A DNA stretch of 64,000 nucleotides from Shewanella glacialimarina (GCF_020511155.1 NZ_CP041216.1:2790001-2854000); one strand, 5' to 3'; numbered from the stretch's first letter, positions 19,244-28,986 are shown. Notes: generated by a model from the sequence alone, not told the origin. Numbers and translations are program-made.

Positions 19244-19939
19244 CTATGACAACTGCCCGATATCAAGGTGTTTTGCGGCTAATTCAGCACTTGCGTGTGG
19301 AAGGTGAGGCACGTAACCTAAATAAGGTGCTGTCATCATTTGTTGTAAGCTTGCCAAATTAGCGGCTATCTCACTCATGTTTGCATCTACCTGATTAGCC
19401 ACCCAACCAACAACCTTTAAGCTATCGGCTTCAATCGCTTGTAAGGTCAATAAAGCATGATTCAAACACCCTAGCTTCATACCGACCACTAAAATAACCC
19501 CGACTCGTTCGGCATTATGGGTTTGTACATAAGCATCCAGTTGCTTAACACTGTCCGACAAATACTGGTTATTGCCTAAGGGTAATCGCCAGCCACCCGC
19601 CCCTTCAATTAAGGCGAAATCTGCCGCTAAAATTGGTGTTGCCAGTAAAGCTTCTACTACCTTAGACGCCGATAATGTTACATCTATTTGAGCAGCAGCA
19701 ATATGCGGCGCAATGGCTGGTTCAAACGCAATAGGATTAACCTGTTGGTAGCTTAAGCCCATGTTCGATTGTGCCATTAACGCTTGCGCATCTGGGTTTC
19801 TTAATCCATCAGGCGTTAACACACAGCCAGATGCGATGGGTTTAAAGCCACACTTGTTACCTTGGGCTAAAGAAAGCAACGCTGAAGAAATTAAGGTTTT
19901 ACCGCTATCGGTGTCGGTTCCCGTCACAAAATAAATCAT
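19244..19939 (-). CDS. bioD: Dethiobiotin synthetase
   Basis: BioD of 231 residues closes the ureido ring of dethiobiotin using ATP and CO2. It shows the P-loop-like FVTGTDTDSGKTLISSALL, the KPIASG motif, and LIEGAGGWRLPL. It is last in the minus-strand group bioB-bioF-bioC-bioD and lies 28 bp after bioC. Confidence 0.95.
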   Translation of the reverse strand: MIYFVTGTDTDSGKTLISSALLSLAQGNKCGFKPIASGCVLTPDGLRNPDAQALMAQSNMGLSYQQVNPIAFEPAIAPHIAAAQIDVTLSASKVVEALLATPILAADFALIEGAGGWRLPLGNNQYLSDSVKQLDAYVQTHNAERVGVILVVGMKLGCLNHALLTLQAIEADSLKVVGWVANQVDANMSEIAANLASLQQMMTAPYLGYVPHLPHASAELAAKHLDIGQLS

Positions 19940-19967
19940 GTTCCGCCTACTTTATGTAAATGCAAAA

Positions 19968-20732
19968 TTAACGCTTTTTCGCGTGGATATAAGCTATGTG
20001 GTAGGTCAAAGGTATGCCCTTTTCGGTGGCGAGGCCTTGTGCTAACACCACCCGCTCTTGCCAGGCGGATTTTGATAACATCGCCCGCGATTGACTGCCA
20101 GCTTGCCCAGCTGATGCGCCAACGCCTTTAATTGAATACAATAAACTGCGTAAACTATCGAAATACACGGTTACTTTTTCGACCTTGGCCTGTAAAACCG
20201 TCCAATGACTGTTGCACGATTGCATCGATGCATCTTTAACACCAAACGCGCTTAACAGGCTGGGCATACTGGTAAATTGATTGGTTCTAAAACCTAACGT
20301 TTGTAGTTCAGGTAAACTGCCATCGGCTACTATGGCGAGACTACAAACACCGTTATCCACTAACACGCGCTCAATTTCATTAACTGCTTTGGGGAAATCA
20401 TCACACCATTGCAAGGCAAGATTTGAGTAAACGCTGTCAACACTATTAGCGCTAAGCGTCAAAGATTGCGCATCACAGTTAAGGGTTGAATATTGAGGGT
20501 AATTCAATCTGACCTGCTCTAACATGCCAGCGGCAATATCTATTGCAGTGACGTTAGATACCGATGAAAAATCACTAAAACAGGTACCAGGGCCACAGCC
20601 AATATCTGCCAGATGACCTGTTAATATGGCATTACCCTGTAATGTTTTGGCGGTGATCCGCTGTAGCACATCATGTTGTTTATACAAACTAGCCGCATGG
20701 GAAAAGGTATCGGCAACCGATTTATCTAACAT
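19968..20732 (-). CDS. bioC: Malonyl-ACP O-methyltransferase
   Basis: A 254-residue SAM-dependent methyltransferase that caps malonyl-ACP to start pimelate synthesis in the BioC-BioH pathway. It has ADTFSHAASLYKQHDVLQ at the N-terminus, the SAM loop LADIGCGPGTCF, and SVYSNLALQWCDDFPKAVNEIERVL. The ATG directly follows the bioF stop. No bioH is in the window. Confidence 0.92.
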   Translation of the reverse strand: MLDKSVADTFSHAASLYKQHDVLQRITAKTLQGNAILTGHLADIGCGPGTCFSDFSSVSNVTAIDIAAGMLEQVRLNYPQYSTLNCDAQSLTLSANSVDSVYSNLALQWCDDFPKAVNEIERVLVDNGVCSLAIVADGSLPELQTLGFRTNQFTSMPSLLSAFGVKDASMQSCNSHWTVLQAKVEKVTVYFDSLRSLLYSIKGVGASAGQAGSQSRAMLSKSAWQERVVLAQGLATEKGIPLTYHIAYIHAKKR

Positions 20733-21878
20733 CTATTGATTCTCAATTGGCTGATCTATTAACAACAAAGCAAGCTCGGCTACAAGTTGGCAAATTTGTG
20801 CAGACGTATGCTTGGCATTTAGGGTAATGCGTAATCTGGCCGAACCTTGAGGTACTGTGGGCGAACGTATTGCCCCTACCTTAAAGCCTTTTTGAGCCAG
20901 CGACTCTGCCACCGTCATGGTCGATATATTATCGCCAATAATAATAGGTTGAATTGCTGTGTTTGATTCAGTTAACCCAATACCCGCTTGCTCTGCTAAA
21001 CGTCTAAATAAGGTAATATTGTCATTGAGTTGCATAAGGCGTTCAGGCTGCTGTTCAATTAATTTAAGCGCAGAAAAAGCCAAATATGCATTAGCCGGTG
21101 ACAAGGCTGTTGAATAAATATAATGGCGGGCATTGGCCACTAAAAAATCAATCACTTGCTGGCTCGCTAAAATGGCTGCGCCTTGGCAGCCTAATGCTTT
21201 ACCAAAGGTAACCACTTGAATATCAGCATCAGCTGCTGTTAATCTCTTGGCACTTAACACCCCAAAACCGTGGGCATCATCGACGATTATCAAGCTATTA
21301 TGTTGCCGACACAGCGCGCTTAAATCACTAATGGGTGCGCAATCGCCGTCCATACTAAAGACGCTTTCGGTGACTAATACACTATTGGGATGCTTGGTTA
21401 GTAGGCGGGCCGCGCTGTCTATGTCGTTATGCAGATAACGCAGCAACTTCGCGCCGCTGTCTTGAATGCCATCAATAATTGAAGCGTGTACCAGTTTATC
21501 GGCAATCACTGTATCGGTACTTGAAAACAAGGTTTTCATTAATGCGCTATTAGCACTAAAACCAGAACAAAAAAGCATGCCAGCTTGATGACCTGTCATC
21601 TCACACAGTTTTTGCTCAAGCATTGCATGTGCCTGACCATAACCGCTGACTAATGGCGATGCTTTGCTGCCAACACCATAGGTTAATGCGCCTTGATAAA
21701 GCGCATCGGCAAGTTCGCTGGCGTTAGCTAAACCTAGATAATCATTATGACTAAAATCGATGAAAGCTGTAGGCTGATGAGTTGCGGCATTAAGCTCATG
21801 CCGCTGTCGCAGCAAGCCACTTTCTTGCTGCTGCGCCATTTGCTGAGTCATTTTATCCGTCAGAGGATGCGCCATCAA
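20733..21878 (-). CDS. bioF: 8-amino-7-oxononanoate synthase
   Basis: BioF of 381 residues, a PLP enzyme joining pimeloyl thioester and alanine. Motifs: FIDFSHNDYLGLAN, GVGSKASPLVSGYGQAHAMLE, ESVFSMDGDCAPI, IVDDAHGFGVL and the PLP lysine in VVTFGKALGCQGAAIL. It is 27 bp after bioB and abuts bioC. Confidence 0.95.
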   Translation of the reverse strand: MMAHPLTDKMTQQMAQQQESGLLRQRHELNAATHQPTAFIDFSHNDYLGLANASELADALYQGALTYGVGSKASPLVSGYGQAHAMLEQKLCEMTGHQAGMLFCSGFSANSALMKTLFSSTDTVIADKLVHASIIDGIQDSGAKLLRYLHNDIDSAARLLTKHPNSVLVTESVFSMDGDCAPISDLSALCRQHNSLIIVDDAHGFGVLSAKRLTAADADIQVVTFGKALGCQGAAILASQQVIDFLVANARHYIYSTALSPANAYLAFSALKLIEQQPERLMQLNDNITLFRRLAEQAGIGLTESNTAIQPIIIGDNISTMTVAESLAQKGFKVGAIRSPTVPQGSARLRITLNAKHTSAQICQLVAELALLLIDQPIENQ

Positions 21879-21905
21879 TTTGCCGTATTGTTGTCAATAA
21901 TAAGC

Positions 21906-22958
21906 TTACAATGCCGCGGCATCGTAAAACTGTTGAGTTGCTTTAGCAGTTTGCGCGCTGGCCTTAGCCACCATTTGACTGTCTTGATCAATATTGGCTA
22001 CAGGGCCCTGTTCAGGGTGTAGTCCTAAACGTTTAAACAAGTTCATGTCATCATTTTCTTCAGGGTTTGCAGTGGTTAATAACTTACATCCGTAGAAGAT
22101 TGAGTTTGCCCCTGCAAAAAAACACATAGATTGTAATTCATCACTCATGCTTTCACGCCCTGCCGATAAACGCACTCGAGACTTAGGCATAATGATGCGG
22201 GCAACGGCAATGGTGCGTACGAATTCAAGTGGATCTAAATCATCTATTTTTTCAAACGGTGTACCTGCGACTTTGACTAACATGTTAATCGGCACTGAAT
22301 CTGGGTGTTGGGCTAAATTAGCTAATTGCTGCAATAAACCTGCGCGGTCAGTGGCTTGTTCGCCCATGCCAACAATCCCGCCCGAACAGACTTTCATCCC
22401 AGAAGCTCGTACGTTTGTTAAGGTATCTAGGCGGCTTTGATAAGTGCGGGTGGTGATCACATCGCCATAATATTCAGGCGAGGTGTCTAGATTATGGTTG
22501 TAATAATCTAAACCAGCATCGGCTAATCTGCCGGCTTGTTCAGGCGACAACATACCTAATGTCATGCAGGTTTCCATGCCTAAAGCACGAACATCTTTTA
22601 CCATTTGAGTTAAATATGGCATGTCTTTATCACGCGGGTTACGCCATGCAGCGCCCATACAAAAGCGTGATGCCCCAGCAGCTTTGGCACTTTTGGCTTC
22701 AGTTAATACTTTTTCAATTTCAAGTAAACGCTCTTTTTCAAGTCCGGTGTCGTATCGCGCGCTTTGTGGGCAATATTTACAGTCTTCAGGGCACGCACCG
22801 GTTTTTATCGATAATAAACGACTGATCTGTACTTCGTTAGGATCAAAACTTTCACGATGGATACTGTGGGCTTTAAACAGCAAATCATTCATTGGCAATG
22901 CAAATAACGCTTCAATTTCTGTTTTTTGCCAATCATTGCGAACTTCAGCTAACGACAT
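21906..22958 (-). CDS. bioB: Biotin synthase
   Basis: Radical-SAM enzyme of 350 residues that inserts sulfur into dethiobiotin. The 4Fe-4S motif [10 protein letters not shown] (CxxxCxxC) is intact, with [17 protein letters not shown] and RLSAGRESM further on. It is the first gene of the minus-strand bio group and is divergent from bioA. Its first 132 bp are repeated at 31240-31371. Confidence 0.96.
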   Translation of the reverse strand: MSLAEVRNDWQKTEIEALFALPMNDLLFKAHSIHRESFDPNEVQISRLLSIKTGACPEDCKYCPQSARYDTGLEKERLLEIEKVLTEAKSAKAAGASRFCMGAAWRNPRDKDMPYLTQMVKDVRALGMETCMTLGMLSPEQAGRLADAGLDYYNHNLDTSPEYYGDVITTRTYQSRLDTLTNVRASGMKVCSGGIVGMGEQATDRAGLLQQLANLAQHPDSVPINMLVKVAGTPFEKIDDLDPLEFVRTIAVARIIMPKSRVRLSAGRESMSDELQSMCFFAGANSIFYGCKLLTTANPEENDDMNLFKRLGLHPEQGPVANIDQDSQMVAKASAQTAKATQQFYDAAAL

Positions 22959-22985
22959 GGATTATTCCTTTATTTTGATTTTATG

Positions 22986-23019
22986 TTGGCTAGGATACCT
23001 GTAGCCCGTAAACTGTCAA
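22986..23019. promoter_or_regulatory. Face-to-face bioA/bioB promoters
   Basis: Toward bioA: TTGGCT (22986-22991), 17 bp, TAAACT (23009-23014). Toward bioB: TTGACA (complement of 23014-23019), 16 bp, TATCCT (complement of 22992-22997). The two promoters overlap almost fully, as in the E. coli bio control region, where BirA with biotinyl-AMP blocks both. A BirA operator is expected here, but I see no clean TTGTAAACC-type palindrome; the imperfect arms GTTGGC and GTCAAC are the only symmetry found. Confidence 0.6.
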
Positions 23020-23056
23020 CGCAGCGCCCACCACCAACTTTACTAATGGTTATTTT

Positions 23057-24454
23057 ATGAGCAAATCAAGCGTATCACAACAGCCAGAAAATGAATCAAC
23101 CATTGATTACGCATTTGACCGTCAACATATTTGGCATCCTTATACGTCAATGACCCAATCTATGCCGGTGCATGGTGTGGTGTCAGGGCAAGATTGTGAG
23201 CTAGTGCTGGATAATGGCCGTAAGTTAATTGACGGCACCAGCTCATGGTGGGCATGTGTCCACGGTTATGGTCACCCGCATATTTTGGCGGCGATGCAAC
23301 AGCAGCTTCATCAATTAAGTCATGTGATGTTTGGCGGTATAACCCATCAACCCGCTATTGACACCAGTAAGTTGTTAGTCGAAATGACTTGCTCGAGATT
23401 AACCAAGGTATTTCTGGCTGATTCAGGCTCTATTGCAGTTGAAGTGGCATTAAAAATGGCACTGCAATACTGGCAAGGACGTAATCAGCCTAACAAGCAA
23501 AAAATAATGACCGTAAAACGTGGCTATCATGGCGATACCTTTGCCGCCATGAACGTATGTGACCCTGAAGACGGTATGCATACTATGTTTGGTGACAATG
23601 TCACCCAACAGATCTTTATTGCTGCCCCGCAAACCCCGTTTGGCTTCAGTGCAGCATTAGACCCTCAATTACCATTAAATGATCAAGACTTAGCCATTGA
23701 AGATGAAACCGCATTAATAACGGCTTTTGAAACCCACCATCAAGATGTGGCCGCGATTATTATCGAGCCCATTATGCAGGGCGCTGGCGGAATGCGCTTT
23801 TATTCTCCGGCATATTTAACCCGATTACGTCAGCTATGTGATCAGTTTAATGTCTTACTGATATTAGATGAAATCGCCACAGGCTTTGGTCGCACAGGTA
23901 AATTATTTGCCTATGAGCATAGCAATATTGAGCCCGACCTACTGTGCTTAGGTAAAGCGCTCACTGGCGGTTATATCAGCCTTGCTGCGACTATGTGCAG
24001 TGATGAAGTCGCCAAAGGGATTAGTGACTCGCCCGCGGGGGTATTTATGCATGGGCCGACGTTTATGGCCAATCCCCTCGCCTGCGCCGCAGCAACAGCT
24101 AGCTTACAATTAATTAATCAACAGCAATGGCCAGCGCAAATCAATATGATTGAACAACAAATGATCACTGAGCTTGCAGAGGCAATTGAATTTGATCAGG
24201 TAAAAGATGTACGCATATTAGGTGGCGTGGGGGTGATTGAAATGCGCCACACAGTCAATACCGCACAATTACAGCAGGCTTTTATCGACCAAGGGGTTTG
24301 GGTTAGACCTTTCAGCAATTTAATTTATATTATGCCGCCCTACACCATTAGCTCAGCGCAATTAAGCCAATTGACCAGAGCAATGAAAGTGGTTGCCGCT
24401 AGTATCACAGAACCACAAACACATGAAGATGCTGAGTTTATTAGTCATGGATGA
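23057..24454 (+). CDS. bioA: Adenosylmethionine-8-amino-7-oxononanoate aminotransferase (left copy)
   Basis: Class III PLP aminotransferase of 465 residues, converting KAPA to DAPA with SAM as amino donor. It contains HIWHPYTSM, the DGTSSWWACVHGYGHP motif typical of BioA, ILDEIATGFGRTG and the PLP lysine in LCLGKALTGGYISLA. All motifs are intact, so it should be active. A second complete copy at 31470-32867 differs at about 21 residues by my alignment. It is transcribed away from bioB from overlapping promoters. Confidence 0.95.
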   Translation: MSKSSVSQQPENESTIDYAFDRQHIWHPYTSMTQSMPVHGVVSGQDCELVLDNGRKLIDGTSSWWACVHGYGHPHILAAMQQQLHQLSHVMFGGITHQPAIDTSKLLVEMTCSRLTKVFLADSGSIAVEVALKMALQYWQGRNQPNKQKIMTVKRGYHGDTFAAMNVCDPEDGMHTMFGDNVTQQIFIAAPQTPFGFSAALDPQLPLNDQDLAIEDETALITAFETHHQDVAAIIIEPIMQGAGGMRFYSPAYLTRLRQLCDQFNVLLILDEIATGFGRTGKLFAYEHSNIEPDLLCLGKALTGGYISLAATMCSDEVAKGISDSPAGVFMHGPTFMANPLACAAATASLQLINQQQWPAQINMIEQQMITELAEAIEFDQVKDVRILGGVGVIEMRHTVNTAQLQQAFIDQGVWVRPFSNLIYIMPPYTISSAQLSQLTRAMKVVAASITEPQTHEDAEFISHG

Positions 24455-24541
24455 TCATCGGATAGTCGATACTTCTACATCGGCTTTACTTAGCATCTTA
24501 ATGAACGATGCTATAAGTATTAATCTCTTAGGCTTAGTTAT

Positions 24542-24789
24542 ATGTTTGTTCTACAAGGTGCTTTCATGCTCTTTCTACCTTTGGCTTCTTTAGTGACATT
24601 AATGGTTTTATATAGAGTTTAGCGAAAAAACGCCACCCTCTTTTCTTTAAAACGTCGGTATTTTTTGTTGTCAGCTTGATTCTGCAAGTACTGTTTAGTC
24701 AAACTGAATTTTGGCAAGTTGATCGCTACCTTGATAACGGTGGTAGATATAATTACCCGTTAGCTAGATGCGAGCAAACACTTGCATGA
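24542..24789 (+). pseudogene. Frameshifted copy of a small membrane-protein gene
   Basis: This 248-bp stretch aligns with the intact 82-codon gene at 32949-33197. One base is missing near the 22nd codon (TTTTATATAG here against TTTTGATATGG there), so translation stops early, at TAG just after the hydrophobic segment. The rest, including the ...KTSVFF...VLFSQTEFWQ region and the terminal TGA, is still recognisable. It lies 87 bp behind the left bioA, the same position as its intact twin. Confidence 0.85.
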
Positions 24790-25158
24790 ATTTAATTCTG
24801 GCCTTCTTAATCTCATCATAAAAATTATTATACATAGATGCCTATTTTTGAGTAATTTTTACAAGGTTGAATATAATTACCTGTAAAAAATACAAAAAAA
24901 TTACATCTAGGCACTCCTATTAAATATAATTATAATAAAAACCTATTCATATCATTCGCCTATCTTTTATATTGTTAATATTTAAAATATGGCACAGCAT
25001 TCGCATCTTAAATAATAACAATCGATACTTTATAGTTTCAAATTGATATTGTATTGGTTTACCTATTTTATTTTAAGTAGTAATGTTTGGATGCAATCAT
25101 TTATTGTTGCTATTTATTCACAATAAGATAACTCGAAAGATTATTTAAGGAGATTAAA
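24790..25158. other. AT-rich intergenic region before the yqjD-like gene
   Basis: No gene or clear remnant is visible. The sequence is markedly AT-rich with A and T runs. It starts at the end of the left repeat, so it is the left inner flank of the accessory block, and it should contain the promoter of the following trio. Confidence 0.5.
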
Positions 25159-25407
25159 ATGGCTACAACAAAAGAAAAAAATCAAGACTCTCAAGAAAAA
25201 GTCAAAGATGCTTACCATTTAGCTGAAGAGGCAACATCAGAAGCCGTTAATTCTTTAAAAGATCATGCCAAAGAATCACTCAGTGAAGGCTCTGAAAAAG
25301 TTAAGTCCGTAACTCATCAAGCTGGAAACATGATAAAGGAACATCCCTTACTGAGTATTGGGTGTGCATTTTTAGCTGGCTGGGCAATTTCGAAAATTAC
25401 GAAGTAA
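25159..25407 (+). CDS. yqjD: ElaB/YqjD-like (DUF883) ribosome- and membrane-associated protein
   Basis: An 82-residue protein with a charged, alanine- and serine-containing helical body and one C-terminal hydrophobic glycine-bearing segment (HPLLSIGCAFLAGWAISKITK), the layout of YqjD/ElaB/YgaM proteins. In E. coli these are stationary-phase, membrane-anchored, ribosome-binding proteins. AAGGAG precedes the ATG. The next two genes match the yqjD-yqjE-yqjK order, which supports the call. Confidence 0.75.
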   Translation: MATTKEKNQDSQEKVKDAYHLAEEATSEAVNSLKDHAKESLSEGSEKVKSVTHQAGNMIKEHPLLSIGCAFLAGWAISKITK

Positions 25408-25431
25408 AAAGGTAACCGGAGAGATTTTATT

Positions 25432-25914
25432 ATGGAAAACACCAAGACAGTGTCGAGTAAAAATAAGATCTCTGACGATAAGAAAACCGATCCATTATCT
25501 AATTCGGATGAGGTTAATGCTAATGTTGACGAAATAACTGATATTTTTAATAAGGTATCAAAAGTCGGACAAGATATTGGACAGTGGTCAGAATATACTG
25601 TCCAACTTTTCTTTATGGAGGTTTCTAGAAATGTTGTTGTGGCGAAAAAATTTCTTGTTTGCCAACTTTTGTTTATTCCTTTATTAGTACTTTTTATCTT
25701 CAGTATATGTGTCAGTGTAGGGATTGTTTCATATAGTATTACTCACAACATGCTTATCGGAGTGGGACTATTTTTATTCACAATGATTATGGTTTTACTC
25801 GGTTTAGTTTACTGGCAAAAATACCTGACGCAGTTTTTTGGCTTTAAAGACACTATATCGCAATTGAAGGAGGGTATGGATGTCATCTCTAAAGCGTCTC
25901 AATCACTCGATTAA
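25432..25914 (+). CDS. yqjE: YqjE-like phage-holin-family membrane protein
   Basis: A 160-residue protein. Its first ~60 residues are polar; two membrane spans follow (VCQLLFIPLLVLFIFSICVSVGIVSYSI and LIGVGLFLFTMIMVLLGLVYW). This is the YqjE layout (holin superfamily III-like). GGAGAG lies before the ATG, 24 bp after the yqjD-like stop, and its end overlaps the next gene by 35 bp. Function is unknown; an envelope stress role is only inferred from its relatives. Confidence 0.68.
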   Translation: MENTKTVSSKNKISDDKKTDPLSNSDEVNANVDEITDIFNKVSKVGQDIGQWSEYTVQLFFMEVSRNVVVAKKFLVCQLLFIPLLVLFIFSICVSVGIVSYSITHNMLIGVGLFLFTMIMVLLGLVYWQKYLTQFFGFKDTISQLKEGMDVISKASQSLD

Positions 25915-26122
25915 GCTAAAGCGTATGCAAGGTAACGTATCAGCTAGACAGAGTGAATTATCGATAAATTTATTACTTCACTCTGTCAAAAAACAAGCCG
26001 AAAAGCATCCTTTTGGGGTAACTGCCGTTGTCTCCATAGTCACTTTTATCTTTGCTAAATACAGACGAAATAGTAAACCACTTAATATTGCTACCCACTA
26101 TTTTAATTTAGCTATGTTTTAG
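25880..26122 (+). CDS. YqjK-like small protein
   Basis: An 80-residue basic protein with one central hydrophobic stretch (HPFGVTAVVSIVTFIFAKY). It starts inside yqjE in another frame, but a strong AAGGAGGG five bases before its ATG shows that the overlap is real. Position and layout match YqjK, the third gene of the E. coli trio; sequence similarity to YqjK is weak by eye. Confidence 0.6.
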   Translation: MSSLKRLNHSIKLKRMQGNVSARQSELSINLLLHSVKKQAEKHPFGVTAVVSIVTFIFAKYRRNSKPLNIATHYFNLAMF

Positions 26123-26642
26123 CCATGCTATTAAGCCATATATGAACAAACTTTGATATTCACTCGGGTATTGAGCTAGTTTTTTTAAAATAAATGGCTT
26201 CATTAACAAACACTCCTATTTAATCGATAAGCCAACGACCATCATCCTAAATATCGTTAATATTAAATGACACTCTCTCATTTTTCAACCCATTAACTTT
26301 TAAGCATCCAACTAATCCATCAATGTTTTCAAAGAGTGAAACCTAATTAGACACATATTTGTTAAATAATAATTTATCAGATACTTCATAACTATTTACA
26401 TTCAACTTTGCGAGTAAAATTTGACTCAAAATATCGGGAATTATCTGGAGTAGATTGTCTTTATGGACAATTTTATCAAATCAATTTATAAGATTAAAAG
26501 CCTACAAAGATAAGTATTTTAAGCTAAAATCACACTGGCTAACAGGTATTAAGACGCTACAATCGTTAATCAAGGATCCTATTCAATTCGTGGAAATCCC
26601 TCAGACTCTAACCAGATTGAGTCTTTAATATTAGTTAAACAT
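26123..26642. other. Intergenic region with no gene seen
   Basis: About 520 bp of AT-rich sequence. I found no open frame with coding character, no RNA gene and no clear mobile-element end. Confidence 0.5.
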
Positions 26643-26678
26643 AAAAAAGGTTAACCCTAATTAGAGGTGAACCTTTTT
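26643..26678. terminator. Terminator after the alkylsulfatase gene
   Basis: Arms AAAAAAGGTTAACC and GGTGAACCTTTTT form a hairpin with A and T runs outside. On the minus strand it lies 29 bp beyond the alkylsulfatase stop; it may also stop plus-strand transcription. Confidence 0.78.
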
Positions 26679-26714
26679 CTTACTTATCTTACTTAGCTTA
26701 CTTAGCTTACTTAG
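26679..26714. repeat. Four 9-bp tandem repeats spanning a stop codon
   Basis: CTTACTTAG occurs in four contiguous units (the first ends in T instead of G). On the minus strand the stop codon of the alkylsulfatase lies in the last unit. As the period is nine, each unit places another in-frame TAA, giving a series of four stops. Confidence 0.85.
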
Positions 26715-28740
26715 CGATAGTGCCTGGTAGCAACTCAAATGCCATAGAGAAGTTAACTACTGAAGACATTAACTCATCTATCGCCTTGCGGTCACCGTCA
26801 ATTTTAACTTTACCAGCCTTAATTTTGTCATCAAAACTTTTTGCGCCCATCATCACATCGTTTAATTCAGCACGATCAATGGTAAGGGTCAAGTCAGCTT
26901 TGTCAGAATGAATACCCTGGATATTGGTTAGTGCAGAGTTACTTAACTCGACAAGATATTTTTCATCATTATCTGGGGTAACCAAATTAATAATATAGTG
27001 TTTACCTGCTGATTTTTCAGTATCAAGACGCACACCAAGAAAATCAAGCCATAATCCGGTAGACATACCTTTTATCATATCTGGACCAGTCGTCTTTGGA
27101 GAGCTACCTGTAGGCATGCCATTACGAAGCTCATAGGCTGCGGCAAGAAAGCTGTTTCGAACACTCGGGCTTTCTTTTTGATAACCAATTTGCTCAAACA
27201 CATCGGCTAGTAAGTCTTTTGCCTGTTGGTTCTTAGGCTCTGCATAGACTAACTTGTTAAGAATTTCAGTTGCATGAAAATACTTACCTTGGTCAAACAA
27301 CTGCTTTCCTTTAGTGATAATCTTAGCGCTGCCGCCCATCATCTCAACATATAAAGGTGCAGAATCTTCAGGTGACAAAGGCATTAAGGTTGCAGGGTTT
27401 GCATCCCAATAACCTAAATAACGATTCAATACTGCGCGGCTATTGTGCTCTTCAGAACCATGATAGCTGTGTGCGGACCATTGTTGACGTAAGCTTTCTG
27501 GAAGCTTATAAACATTATGAATTTGATTAATTGTCACCCCCTGGTTGGCCAAATGTAGCACTTGATTATTTAGGTGGGCATAGGTATCACGTTGAGTTCG
27601 CATTATTTCTTGAATACGCTCGTTACCCCAACGAGGCCAAGAGTGTGAAGCAAACATAACTTCGGCATCTTGTCCAAACTTATACAAAGAGACGTTAATT
27701 TGCTTAGACCATTCCAATGCATCACGTACTAATGCGCCACGTAACGTATAAATATTGTGGATAGTACCAGTAATATTTTCTGCAGCCCAAAACGCTTTCA
27801 TATCTGGGAACCAAGTGTTCATTTCTGCAGGGGCTTCTGTACCTGGCGTGCTTTGGAACACCATCTTAACGCCATCAATTGTCATATCAGTGAAATCTTG
27901 CTTAATAGTCACGTTAGGCTCAATTAAGCCTAAATTACCCGCAGCAGTATTTTTACCGATAGACTGATCGACGTGTCCATAAGGACTGCGCGGTAGCAAT
28001 ACACCATATTGGAAGAACATACGGCGAGTCATCGCATTTCCCGCCATCACGTTTTCAGCAATCGCATGATGCATGAAACCCTCAGGGGCTATGATTTTAA
28101 CCTTACCACTCTTTACATCTTCTTCATTCACAACACCACGCACACCACCAAAATGATCTCCATGAGAATGCGAATATACAACGGCGACAACTGGGCGCTC
28201 ACCCAATTGCTCATTAATAAATTTCAGCGCTGCAGCAGCGGTTTCTTTAGCTGTTAACGGGTCAAATACAATCCAGCCTGTATCACCTTTAATAAAACTA
28301 ATATTTGCTAAGTCATAACCACGGACTTGGTATATTTTGCCTGGAAGCACTTCATACAAACCATAAGCCATATTTAATACAGCTTGACGTTGTAACGATG
28401 GATTGATTGTATCGAAGGTTTTACCTTCATCAAGTAACCAATCGTAGCTGCCCATATCCCAAGCAACGTTGCCAGCTTCAGCCATAATTTGCTTATAATC
28501 AGGTGCAGCAATAAAACCTTTTTGAGCTTCCTCAAAATCACGTTTATCTTCAAATGGAAGTGTTTTACGTAATCCATTTTGCAATTCTATGGTGAACTTA
28601 GAAGGCGCTTTTCCTTTTTCATCAAAATGCTTAGTCGGATCACTTTTTATAACGGCCCCGCCACCAGCAGCCATAACAGAAGATATGGATAAGCCCATAA
28701 CCGCTGATGCAACTATTACATTAATTAGTTTTCTATTCAT
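26707..28740 (-). CDS. Secreted linear alkylsulfatase (SdsA1/YjcS family)
   Basis: A 677-residue protein with a signal peptide (residues 1-24, ...SISSVMA-AGG), a metallo-beta-lactamase domain and a C-terminal sterol-carrier-like domain. The zinc motif HSHGDH is at residues 191-196 followed by FGGVRG, and the family element SHSWPRWGNERIQEIMRTQRDTYAHLNNQVLHLANQG is present. Relatives such as Pseudomonas SdsA1 hydrolyse SDS and other primary alkyl sulfates in the periplasm, freeing the alcohol and sulfate. The gene stands alone on the minus strand in the block bracketed by bio repeats, so it may be acquired. Substrate chain length cannot be told. Confidence 0.9.
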   Translation of the reverse strand: MNRKLINVIVASAVMGLSISSVMAAGGGAVIKSDPTKHFDEKGKAPSKFTIELQNGLRKTLPFEDKRDFEEAQKGFIAAPDYKQIMAEAGNVAWDMGSYDWLLDEGKTFDTINPSLQRQAVLNMAYGLYEVLPGKIYQVRGYDLANISFIKGDTGWIVFDPLTAKETAAAALKFINEQLGERPVVAVVYSHSHGDHFGGVRGVVNEEDVKSGKVKIIAPEGFMHHAIAENVMAGNAMTRRMFFQYGVLLPRSPYGHVDQSIGKNTAAGNLGLIEPNVTIKQDFTDMTIDGVKMVFQSTPGTEAPAEMNTWFPDMKAFWAAENITGTIHNIYTLRGALVRDALEWSKQINVSLYKFGQDAEVMFASHSWPRWGNERIQEIMRTQRDTYAHLNNQVLHLANQGVTINQIHNVYKLPESLRQQWSAHSYHGSEEHNSRAVLNRYLGYWDANPATLMPLSPEDSAPLYVEMMGGSAKIITKGKQLFDQGKYFHATEILNKLVYAEPKNQQAKDLLADVFEQIGYQKESPSVRNSFLAAAYELRNGMPTGSSPKTTGPDMIKGMSTGLWLDFLGVRLDTEKSAGKHYIINLVTPDNDEKYLVELSNSALTNIQGIHSDKADLTLTIDRAELNDVMMGAKSFDDKIKAGKVKIDGDRKAIDELMSSVVNFSMAFELLPGTIAK

Positions 28741-28986
28741 AAAAACACTTCCTTAAAAGTTAAAGTTAAATTTCCATTTTGATTTGTTACAAAAAATAGG
28801 CAGAAAAGATCGATTAATTTTCGCAAGTTGAAAACGTTCAATACTCTACTTCGGCAAAAAATGCATCCAAGTAACTTATTTATAACATATCAGTGCGGTT
28901 TTTAGAGGGGTAAAATAGACTTATTTAAAATAAAAAAAACAATACTTAAACACAGAACTGGATGCAAAAAGTCACAAACCGCCAAA

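Larger units (their letters stand above)
22827..24789. repeat. Left copy of the ~1.96 kb bio direct repeat
   Basis: This stretch (the bioB 5' end, divergent promoters, bioA and a small membrane-protein gene) recurs in the same orientation at 31240-33197. The offset is 8413 bp through bioA, with a 6-bp shift near the end. Left of 22827 bioB continues normally here but not in the right copy. Identity is uneven: long nearly identical blocks inside bioA alternate with divergent stretches, such as the first 170 bp and the end of bioA. Confidence 0.93.

Noticed and set aside
22986-23019. A confirmed BirA operator
   Set aside because: Promoter layout suggests one, but the symmetry is too weak to claim the site.
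23450-23632. An antisense open frame conserved in both bioA copies
   Set aside because: It is conserved only because the DNA is duplicated; it has no start signal or recognisable protein.
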